From: Sinonovacula constricta | Taxonomy: Eukaryota > Mollusca > Bivalvia > Cardiida > Solecurtidae | DNA: 64,000 nt | Reading direction: 5' to 3' | Assembly: GCA_007844125.1 (NCBI GenBank) | Contig: CM017571.1 | Span: 31,474,356-31,538,355, forward strand | Part shown: positions 34,701 to 46,700 of the stretch, piece after piece | Layout of the letters: the number at the start of each line of letters is the position of its first letter | Position numbering within the stretch: the first letter of the stretch is position 1 | Made by a program: the position numbers and the translations under genes | Notes under the pieces: generated by a model | Database searches by the model: none | Told to the model about the DNA's origin: nothing | What the model saw: the letters and a program-made list of their open reading frames with translations, nothing else

Positions 34701-37700
34701 TCCAATACAGACATATATTTGGACAAATGCCCAGATTGAAAAGCCATATTAAACGAGCTGTCAGGCGAGTCAAATACAACTTTACCATCTGGGCACGAGC
34801 CCAAATATATTATCTGTATTGTTATACTTCAGTGTAGAATGACCTTTTTATTCTATATCCATTTTTTGTTATATACTTAATACTCTAGATTATACTTCCC
34901 TTATTACTAACTTGGACTTATAAAAAACAGAGATTTAAATAAAATAAGTTTACAAAGACATTATATATATATATATATATATATTTCATATATAACAATT
35001 AGTTAAATATTATGACTATACCACCGACAAACGCTTCCCTTATTTGAGACAACTGAAGAGAACTCTCTTATTATAAATGATACATAATGTAAAACACTTG
35101 CATACATCAGTTTCATCTGGATACTTATTCATTAACAGCTTTTATTGTATATTGTTTGTGTCCGAGATAATGAGATTACTGTCAAATAATATAAAATACA
35201 ATATGTCCAATACAGCTTATTACAGGATGATCACGTGGTACAACTTGACTGCATTGATTGATAAAAAAATATGGATATAGAATAAAATTGTAGTAGGCAC
35301 CAAAAATGGACAAGAAAATATAGTATAAAGGACTCTCAGGGGCAAGCAGTCATAGTCACCAATCGTTAGCTCCAGCCCCAGCCCTTCAACTATGGGTTCA
35401 AGTCCCAGTAGACATGCTAACTTTTATCTGGAAAGATGGTTCAGCTTTTGTTTATTCTGCACCAGCATAATGTTAAGAACAAATATAACATTGCATGTAT
35501 TAACAGATCATTCTCTTGAGTGTTTTCATGATAACCAACAACAGGTGGCTCTCATCACCATTGACAATGCTGAAATAATAAGTTTAATTTTTCAAACTTT
35601 AACAAAATCAATACATTTGTTTTAATGATTCTAAGAAAGCCAACAAAGACAATCTTATCTAGCAAATCCTTCTCCACCCTAATTAGAGATAATACACTTT
35701 TTAACTAAAATGTAAAAGAAAGTTTCTCCAAAATATTTAAATATTAATTGATGATGGCTGACTATTGTCTCCTGTAATTGTGCCCATTATAACTTTATTC
35801 CCAATCTATCTTTTTAAACCTTGAATAGACTTTTATACAATACAGAAGCATTCTCTTTAATGCATCCATCACAGACTCTAGGCTTTTATGATCTACTTTA
35901 TCAAATGAAACCTTCCCAACAGGATATTGTCTCATGGATCTGCCAAGAACAATATGGTATAATTAAACCTTGGCTGCCACACCAATACTGTTTTTTTGTT
36001 TTGTTTTATTGTTCAATCGCACTGACATGAAAACGGTCATAATGGCAACATCCAGCAAATTATTAGTGGAGGAATACCCCAGACTAATGTCTAAGAAGAA
36101 CCACTGGCGTGCGACAGGGTAGTTGGAAAACCTCCCCTCAAGGTAATTCACGCCCCAACCAGGACTCTAACCCATGCTGTAAGGGGGATAGGAGTTACAA
36201 GTCACCGAGTGTAGCCACTCCGCCACAGATGCTCCTTCACTGATAATGATACACTCCTTCCAAAGTCAATAAAACATAGATGAAAACTGTAAAGTGCAGA
36301 GACAAACAAAGCAAATAATCTATCCACAGTAGTCTTGAAGCACTACAAATGTCAAGACATTATACCCTTTGTGTACTTCTTTTAGAGCAATGCATTCTTT
36401 CAACAGATGAATGCAATGAAAACCAATGAATGTCATGAAAACCAATCTCCTGTAAAAGAAAGATCTGTCAAAAGAAAATGTTTATGTTGTATGTCGTATT
36501 AAAATGGGTTTCACCTTACAATCATTTGTAACATTTTTTGTATTTTTCAAGTTAATCTAGATCATGTAGTAGTGCATTTTATGAGTTAAAGGTGTAAGTA
36601 TATATTTTGTAGCTTACATTCTTGACTCATTTCTATCCTCTGAAAATACTTAAGACATTTTATATCCCTCCTTCTTGCCTCATTTCTATCCTCTGAAAGT
36701 ACTTAACAAATTTTATATCTCACCTTCTTGTCTCATTTCTATCCTCTGAAAGTACTTAACACATTTTATATCTTATCTTCTTGAATAATTTCTAATCTCT
36801 GAAGGTATTCGTGCATTTTATATCTCATCTTCTTGCCTCATTTCTATTCTCTGAAAGTACTTGTACATTTTATATCTCATCATCTTGAATAAATTCTAAT
36901 CTCTGAAAGTACTTAACACATTTTATATCTCATCGTCTTGAATAATTTCTAATCTCTGAAAGTACTTGTACATTTAATATCTCATCTTCTTAAATAAATT
37001 CTAATCTCTGAAAGTACTTAACACATTTTATATCTCATCGTCTTGAATAATTTCTAATCTCTGAAGGTACTTGTACATTTTATATCTCATCTTCTTGAAT
37101 AATTTCCAATCTCTGAAAGTACTTGTACATTTTATATCTCATTGTCTTGAATAATTTCCAATCTCTGAAAGTACTTGTACATTTTATATCTTATCTTCTT
37201 GAACAATTTCTAATCTCTGAAAGTACTTAACACATTTTATATCTCATCTTCTTGAATAATTTCTAATCTATGACAGTACTTGTACACTTTATATTTCACC
37301 TTCTTTAGTTATTTCTCTTCTCTACTTATTATGTTTTTAGTGTTTAGTATTTCACCTTTTTGACTCATTTCTTCCTTCCGCTACAGTGAGACCAAGCTTC
37401 CTGATCCAATCTAGCCTTGGTTTGACCATGGACCTCAGTAACTCTGTTGTGTCATGTATGCTGTCAACCAGACCCTTTGTCATGGTATACCTCTCCTTAC
37501 CCACGCAGCCAGCCTTATAACCTGTGTCAAATGTGCATTTGTTTTTAATGTTGTCATTTTGGATACAATCTGCACAAACTGTTTTTAACCCTTATCGATC
37601 TACCATAGTCAAGAAATACAAAATCTTAAATGAATTGCTATATGTGCTGATTACAAGGCAAATTACTAGAGACTCCACAGCAAAATTGCAAGGGACAGCT

Positions 37701-40700
37701 TGCTAAACCGGGTCTTATCTTTTTGCCAAAGCCTGAATATTTCTTGCTTAGCAGGAGCAGTGTTAAGAAAGGTACATATTATGTTCATAGTGACTGTGTT
37801 TAACATCAAAGCAATGAAGAAAAAACATATTCATAAAAAGGTAATTATGTCCATGTCAAACATACAAAGCAAACAATTTTGAAAGAACAACAGAAAGTAA
37901 CAGCTTTGGAATCTGTAAGTTTATGATTGTAAAATGTGCATACATATGAAGCAAAGTTAAATTATATAGAGAGGAATCAAAATAAAACGGCACCTTTCTC
38001 AGTGAGTCTCTCGTCAGCATTGTCAGACCGTAGAGACAGTCTGAACTCAGCTCTGCTTGGGAACATCCTGTATGGCTCATTGGTCCCCAGAGTGGTGAGG
38101 TCATCGATGAGAACCCCAACATACCCCTCTGTCCGGGCAACAATGAATGGCTCCTCTCCTGTGACATTCAGCGCAGCATTCACACCTGCTATCACACCCT
38201 GTGGGAAAAAAATGTAAACTAGTCCATTGATGGGGAAATGCTATCACACCCTGAGGGAGAGAAATGTAAACTTGTCAATCTGAGACATGTTACCGCACCC
38301 TGAAGGACAGAAATGTAAACTTGTCTGTCTGAGACATGCTATCACATCCTGAGGGAGAGAGATGTAAACATGTCCATCTGAGACATGCTACATGCTATCA
38401 CATCCTGAAGGAGAGAGATGTAAACATGTCCATCTGAGACATGCTACATGCTATCACATCCTGAAGGAGAGAGATGTAAACTTGTTCATTAATTTAGACA
38501 TGCTATGTGTGTGTATCACACCCTGAAAGAGAGAGATGTAAACTTGTCCACTAATGTAGACATGCTATGTGTGTATTACACCCTGAAAGAGAGAGATGTA
38601 AACTTGTCCATTAATGTAGACATGCTGTGTGTGTGTATCACACCCTGAAAGAGAGAGATGTAAACTTGTCCACTAATGTAGTCATGCTATGTGTGTGTAT
38701 CACACCCTGAAAAAGAGAGATGTAAAATTGTCCATTAATGTGGACATGCTATGTGTGTGTATCACACCCTGAAAGAGAGAGATATAAACTTGTCCATTAA
38801 TGTGGACATGCTATGTGTGTGTATCACACCCTGAAGGTGAGAGATGTAAACTTGTCCATTAATGTGGACATGCTATGTGTGTGTATCACACCCTGAAGGT
38901 GAGAGATGTAAACTTGTCCATTAATGTAGACATGCTATATGTGTATCACACCCTGAAAGAGAGAGATGTAAACTTGTCCATTATTGTAGACATGCTATAT
39001 GTGTATCACACCCTGAAAGAGAGAGATGTTAACTTGTCCATTTATGTGGACATGCTATATGTGTATCACACCCTGAAGAAGAGATATGTAAATTTGTCCA
39101 TTAATGTAGACATGCTATGTGTGTGTATCACAACCTGAAAGAAAGAGATGTAAACTTGTCTATTAATGTAGACATGCTATGTGTGTGTATCACACCCTGA
39201 AAGAGAGAGATATAAACTTGTCCATTAATGTAGACATGCTATATGTGTATCACACCCTGAAAGAGAGAGATGTTAACTTGTCCATTTATGTGGACATGCT
39301 ATATGTGTATCACACCCTGAAGAGATATGTAAATTTGTCCATTAATGTAGACATGCTATGTGTGTGTATCACAACCTGAAAGAGAGAGATGTAAACTTGT
39401 CCATTAATGTAGACATGCTATGTGTGTGTATCACACCCTGAAAGAGAGAGATGTAAACTTGTCCATTAATGTAGACATGCTATGTGTGTGTATCACACCC
39501 TGAAAGAGAGAGATGTAAAATTGTCCACTCATGCAAACATGCAATGTGTGTGTATCACAACCTGAAAGAGAGAGATGTAAACTTGTCCATTAATGTAGAC
39601 ATGCTATGTGTGTGTATCACAACCTGAAAGAGAGAGATGTAAACTTGTCCATTAATGTAGACATGCTATGTGTGTGTATCACACCCTGAAAGAGAGAGAT
39701 GTAAACTTGTCCACTAATGTAGACATGCTATGTGTGTGTATCACAACCTGAAAGAGAGATATGTAAATTTGACCATTAATGTAGACATGCTATGTGTGTG
39801 TATCACAACCTGAAAGAGAGAGATGTAAACTTGTCCACTAATGTGGACATGCTATATATGTAACACCCTGAAGGAGAGATATGTAAATTTGTCCATTAAT
39901 GTAGACATGCTATGTGTGTGTATCACAACCTGAAAGAGAGAGATGTAAACTTGTCCACTAATGTGGACATGCTATATGTGTATCACACCCTGAAGGAGAG
40001 ATATGTAAACTTGTCCATTAATGTAGACATGCTATGTGTGTATCACACCCTGAAGGTGAGAGATGTAAACTTGTCCATTAATGTAGACATGCTATGTGTG
40101 TGTATCACACCCTGAAAGAGAGAGATGTAAACTTGTCCACTAATGTGGACATGCTATATGTGTATCACACCCTGAAGGAGAGATATGTAAATTTGTCCAT
40201 TAATGTAGACATGCTATGTGTGTGTATCACAACCTGAAAGAGAGAGATGTAAACTTGTCCATTAATGTAGACATGCTATGTGTGTGTATCACACCCTGAA
40301 AGAGAGAGATGTAAACTGTTCATTAATGTGGACATGCTATGTGTGTGTATCACACCCTGAAGAAGAGAGATGTAAACTTGTCCATTAATGTAGACATGCT
40401 ATGTGTGTGTATCACACCCTGAAAGAGAGAGATGTAAACTTGTCTATTAATGTAGACATGCTATGTGTGTGTATCACACCCTGAAAGAGAGAGATGTAAA
40501 CTTGTCCATTAATGTGGACATGCTATATGTGTATCACACCCTGAAGGAGAGATATGTAAATTTGTCCATTAATGTAGACATGCTATGTGTGTATCACAAC
40601 CTGGAAGAGAGAGATGTAAACTTGTCCATTAATGTAGACATGCTATGTGTGTGTATCACACCCTGAAGAAGAGAGATGTAAACTTGTCCATTAATGTAGA

Positions 40701-43700
40701 CATGCTATGTGTGTGTATCACACCCTGAAAGAGAGAGATATAAACTTGTCCATTAATGTAGACATGCTGTGTGTGTGTATCACACCCTGAAAGAGAGAGA
40801 TGTAAAATTGTCCACTTATGTAGACATGCTATGTGTGTGTATCACAACCTGAAAGAGAGATATGTAAATTTGTCCATTAATGTAGACATGCTATGTGTGT
40901 GTATCACAACCTGAAAGAGAGAGATGTAAACTTGTCCATTAATGTAGACATGCTATGTGTGTGTATCACACCCTGAAAGAGAGAGATGTAAACTTGTCCA
41001 CTAATGTAGACATGCTATGTGTGTGTATCACAACCTCAAAGAGAGATATGTAAATTTGACCATTAATGTAGACATGCTATGTGTGTGTATCACAACCTGA
41101 AAGAGAGAGATGTAAACTTGTCCATTAATGTAGACATGCTATGTGTGTGTATCACACCCTGAAAGAGAGAGATGTAAACTTGTCCACTAATGTGGACATG
41201 CTATATGTGTATCACACCCTGAAGGAGAGATATGTAAATTTGTCCATTAATGTAGACATGCTATGTGTGTGTATCACAACCTGAAAGAGAGAGATGTAAA
41301 CTTGTCCATTAATGTAGACATGCTATGTGTGTGTATCACACCCTGAAAGAGAGAGATGTAAACTGTTCATTAATGTGGACATGCTATGTGTGTGTATCAC
41401 ACCCTGAAGAAGAGAGATGTAAACTTGTCCATTAATGTAGACATGCTATGTGTGTGTATCACACCCTGAAAGAGAGAGATGCAAACTTGTCTATTAATGT
41501 AGACATGCAATGTGTGTGTATCACAACCTGAAGAAGAGAGATGTAAACTTGTCCATTAATGTAGACTTGCTGTGTGTGTGTATCACACCCTGAAAGAGAG
41601 AGATATAAACTTGTCCATTAATGTGGACATGCTATATGTGTATCACACCCTGAAGGAGAGATATGTAAATTTGTCCATTAATGTAGACATGCTATGTGTG
41701 TGTATCACAACCTGAAAGAGAGAGATGTAAACTTGTCCATTAATGTAGACATGCTATGTGTGTGTATCACACCCTGAAAGAGAGAGATGTAAACTTGTCC
41801 ATTAATGTGGACATGCTATATGTGTATCACACCCTGAAGGAGAGATATGTAAATTTGTCCATTAATGTAGACATGCTATGTGTGTATCACAACCTGGAAG
41901 AGAGAGATGTAAACTTGTCCATTAATGTAGACATGCTATGTGTGTGTATCACACCCTGAAGAAGAGAGATGTAAACTTGTCCATTAATGTAGACATGCTA
42001 TGTGTGTGTATCACACCCTGAAGGAGAGAGATGTAAACTTGTCCATTAATGTAGACATGCTATGTGTGTGTATCACACCCTGAAGAAGAGAGATGTAAAC
42101 TTGTCCATTAATGTAGACATGCTATGTGTGTGTATCACACCCTGAAGGAGAGATATGTAAATTTGTCCATTAATGTAGACATGCTATGTGTGTATCACAA
42201 CCTGGAAGAGAGAGATGTAAACTTGTCCATTAATGTAGACATGCTATGTGTGTGTATCACACCCTGAAGAAGAGAGATGTAAACTTGTCCATTAATGTAG
42301 ACATGCTATGTGTGTGTATCACACCCTGAAAGAGAGAGATATAAACTTGTCCATTAATGTAGACATGCAATGTGTGTATCACACCCTGAAAGAGAGAGAT
42401 ATAAACTTTACCATTAATATAGACATGCAATGTGTGTATCACACCCTGAAAGAGAGAGATGTAAACTTGTCCATTAATGTAGACATGCTGTGTGTGTATC
42501 ACACCCTGAAAGAGAGAGATATAAACTTGTCCATTAATGTAGACATGCTATGTGTGTATCACACCCTGAAAGAGAGAGATATAAACTTTACCATTAATAT
42601 AGACATGCTATGTGTGTATTACACCACCCTGAAAGAGAGAGATGTAAACTTGTCCATTAATGTAGACATGCTGTGTTTGTGTATCACACCCTGAAAGAGA
42701 GAGATATAAACTTGTCCATTAAAGAGGACATGCTATGTGTGTGTATCACAACCTGAAAGAGAGAGATGTAAACTTGTCCATTAATGTAGACATGCTGTGT
42801 GTGTGTATCACACCCTGAAAGAGAGAGATATAAACTTGTCAATTAATGTGGACATGCTATATGTGTATATCACACCCTGAAGGTGGAAATGTTAACTTGT
42901 CCATTAATGAGGACATGCTATGTGTGTGTATCACACCCTGAAAGAGAGAGATGTAAACTTGTCCATTAATGTAGACTTGTTGTGTGTGTGTGTATCACAC
43001 CCTCAAGAATAGAGATGTAAACTTGTCCATTAATGTGGACATGCTGTGTGTTTGTATCACATCCTGAAAGAGATAGATGTAAACTTGTCCATTAATGTGG
43101 ACATGCCATGTGTGTATATCACACCCTGAAGGTGGAAATGTCCATTAATTAGGACATGCTACCACATGCTGAGGGAGAGCGATGTTAGCTCACCCATAAA
43201 TGTGGACAGGTTATCACACCCTGAGGGAGAGCAATGTAAACTTGCCCACTACTTGGGACATGTGATCACTCCCTCAGAGCGATGCATTTTGTCTATTAAC
43301 TGAAAAATACTATCACACCCACAGCTAGACAGGAGGGACGATTCATTGAAAAATACTATCACACCCACAGGTAGAGAGAAGGGACGATTCATCGTAAACA
43401 GAAAAAAAATCCCAGCAGTTTATATACACTTGTTGTTATTGTAATAAATGATCTTAAGCAGTTATTGTCACAATGCTTGCAGTGCTTCTATCATTACACA
43501 TCCTCTGAGTGTTGCCTAACATGGTGGGCTACCCAAGTGACTTTACAGGCAAACAAAGTGTTATCTCCCATTCATAGTAATGGCATTTGCCAAAGAAAGT
43601 ATTCTTTAGGCCTTGTTGAATTGCATCACAAGAATTATAAAAACAGAGCATTCACGTGAAGAAAACTTGGCAGAAGCATCTTTATGGGACTAAAATTGTA

Positions 43701-46700
43701 TAAAAATGCAGAAAACAGTGCATTCAAGAGGAGAAAATTCTTTTCCATGAAGTTGCATAATAAATAGACTTGGTTAAAACTGTATCAATTTGATGCAGAA
43801 AACATAGCATTAAATAAATGAAAACCTTCTGGCAAAGCAGTTGTAAACATTATTAACTATTAAAAAGACAAACCAATATACATATACCACCCCATGTGAT
43901 TACAAAATAAGTGTAAAAACTGTTACAAGTATTTTGTTTTGCATATTTTCCCAATCAATCATTAAATGTTTAGATAGACGCATTTTATAACTGAAATTAC
44001 TGAAGAATGGGTTTTTTAAAATGTGGGCCTGTGTTGGTCCTTGTTGGTCATTACTGGTCCTTGTTGGTCTTTGCTGGTCCTTGTGATTATAGTGTTTCAT
44101 GACACTGACTTATTGTACCAGGATTGTTGCATGCTCACCATTTTATCATAGAAAGGCTTAAAGTCCTTTGGGATGCAATTACATTTTTCATTTCTGGTCA
44201 TTACATATAGACGGATATGAAGTATCTATTTGTTGTTTAACGTGTTAACTTCAGCTTGATACACACTGAGCTAGGTTTCTGTGGGTAAATATCGCAACAA
44301 TTGTAGCTGATAATTAGTGTTTGGTTTTGTTACATTGCTGCATGTTAACAGACGCTGTACAAAGAAGCTTTAAATAGTGAAATTGATAATTATCTTTATG
44401 ACAAATATCAGAGAAATTTTCAGCAAATTGCAAACTTTTTTCTTGCTAATAAGTGTCACTCATGGCAATTTCCAAAGCCTATTAGAAATATATGGACAAC
44501 AATCCATACAAGAATATCAGATTTTATATAATACAACATGGTCTTATACAATACTTTTTGATACATTAATATGATTATGTTTGTTTGTTTGTTGGGTTTA
44601 TTGTCCCACCAACAGTATTTCAGTTATCTGGATATGGTGTCCACTTGATGCAGATACAGTGCTGCCTTCACTGTGTATAGCATGCCGTGGACACCTGGCA
44701 TGATAGCACACCCAGTCACATTATCCTGACACCAGACTAACCACTCGTGGAACTACCCTCATATTTGCTTGAACGTTAGCAAGGGAGCTATACCACTACC
44801 TTTTTTAGTGCCTTTGGTATGTTGTGGCCCGGGATTGAACCCGGGGACCCCCGTTCCTGGTGCTGATGCTCTACCAATTGTGCTACCCGGTCCGGTCTTA
44901 TTTGATTATGTTGTGAAACCTCACTTTAGATTATGACCTGTGGTTCATCAACAGTTCCATCCTAATATTTGACTTTGGTCTACCAGCATCAAAATAGCTT
45001 GACCAACATAAGGACAATGATTCAATTAGTGCAATATTTATGTTTATTGTGTCCCTGATCTATTGGCTAAGGTATGAGAATTTAGTCCTTGGGAAAGATC
45101 ATTTTCTCTGCATTGCTTCAATAAGTCACTGTGTGAGCACTGGTTCTACCCAGGAAGTAAGCAATATGATAAAAAAGATATAAAGGATTAATGGCTCTTC
45201 CATATTTTATCTTTAAGATTACACCAAACATCCTAGCTAGCTCTAATTTACCTGTGCAGCAGCCTCCTCGTACCCAGTGGTGCCGTTGATCTGTCCCGCT
45301 AGGAAGAGGTTTGCTATCGGCCGCGTCTCCAGTGATGGCTTCAGCTGTCGAGGGTCAATATAGTCATACTCTACACCATAACCTGCACGAATAATCATAG
45401 TAAGTCTATTTAAGTATTTTTCTATATTAATCATAGTCAAATGTAGGCAATACCATGACAACAAATCAATACCTTAATTGGGAACTATTATGTTCATGTG
45501 ACCCTCACAATGTGGGATTCAGTTGCAGTCGGGGTGAGCTAACTTGTGGTTTGCCAGTGGTTCTACCGAGACATAAGTTTGTGGCATGCTATACACAGTG
45601 AAGGCAGCACTTTATCTGGTTAAAGTGGACAAGTCTCCACTGAAACACTGGTGGTGCAATGATAAACCCAATAAACAAACACAAACAAAAACCATTTGAA
45701 TATTCAAGAACACAGCCACCCAGACCAACTCTGTAAAAAATGATATGTGTGACATAACCAGCATAGTGGCCTATATTATTGTGGGGATCTTCCATTAAAA
45801 GATCCACCATTCCTGTTTTCGTGATCACTTCTGGCTGCTCAAGGTTAAGGTCTGTACGACTTTTATTATTTACAAGGTTCTGGTTATCTGTCACGAAACA
45901 CATATCAGTTTATCTCAATTCTTTATCAAGTGTCTCAAATTTGACTACATAATTAGGCCATGCCTTCTACAGGTACATTGCTTTCCAAAGCAATGATTGC
46001 AGCACTTTTATTTACAGATACATTTTAAGGTTAGTAGCTCTCTACCTATTAAAAATTACTAATAGTTTTATGTTCACTTGCCCTCACGTATCATACAGAA
46101 GCATTCATGTACATATCTTTACCTGGTTTGACAAGCCTACACTGTTCAAGGCCTGGTATAAGTTGGATGATCCTCTGCTGGAATTCCTCAGGCATCGTAC
46201 AACTCAGGCCATTCGGGTAGATCAGGTCACTGTCAAGCCCTGAATATGTAACAAAAACATGATAATCTGCTGATAACTGTCGGCTATAATAACAAAGCTA
46301 TACCCAGCTACCTCACATTTCTGACTTTTTCCAACTTGTAAAGCCTACAACTTGTTAATCCCTTACCACATGTGTACTAATTCCACTTGGGGCAAAGGAC
46401 CTTAATGAGATAAGATTTGCTGTGCACCAGTCATTTTACCCATGAATCTGTTTGGCATCTTCCTTCATCAAAATAGCTGGATGTCACTATAATGATCATA
46501 ATTGGTTTCTACAATGTATTTTCAAAATTAAAACAAACCATTACATGTTTAAGGTTGTCTCCATCAGTTTGGACCAGATTTTTTCCTCTCAAAAAAACAA
46601 ATAAATTATTGTTGCCTGAAAAGACCTTACAAAATGCTGATTATTGATGTCCTACATCTACGTGAAAAGTGAAGCATGACACAACAATCATCATTACAAA

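Noticed and set aside
37856..38217. Other frames of 93-103 codons overlapping the MTO1 exon
   Set aside because: Shadows of the real minus-strand exon in other frames.
38875..42694. Repetitive frames of 60-128 codons with a [22 protein letters not shown] period
   Set aside because: They are produced by stretches of the 62-bp array whose units happen to be 60 bp. They are intronic and read the strand opposite to the gene.
38199..43390. CRISPR-like look of regular repeats
   Set aside because: Units are contiguous with no unique spacers, and the DNA is eukaryotic intron.
45243..45464. A 73-codon frame starting at 45464 as an MTO1 exon start
   Set aside because: The part before YGVEYDY is intron. 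A CAG acceptor precedes the conserved sequence at 45382.
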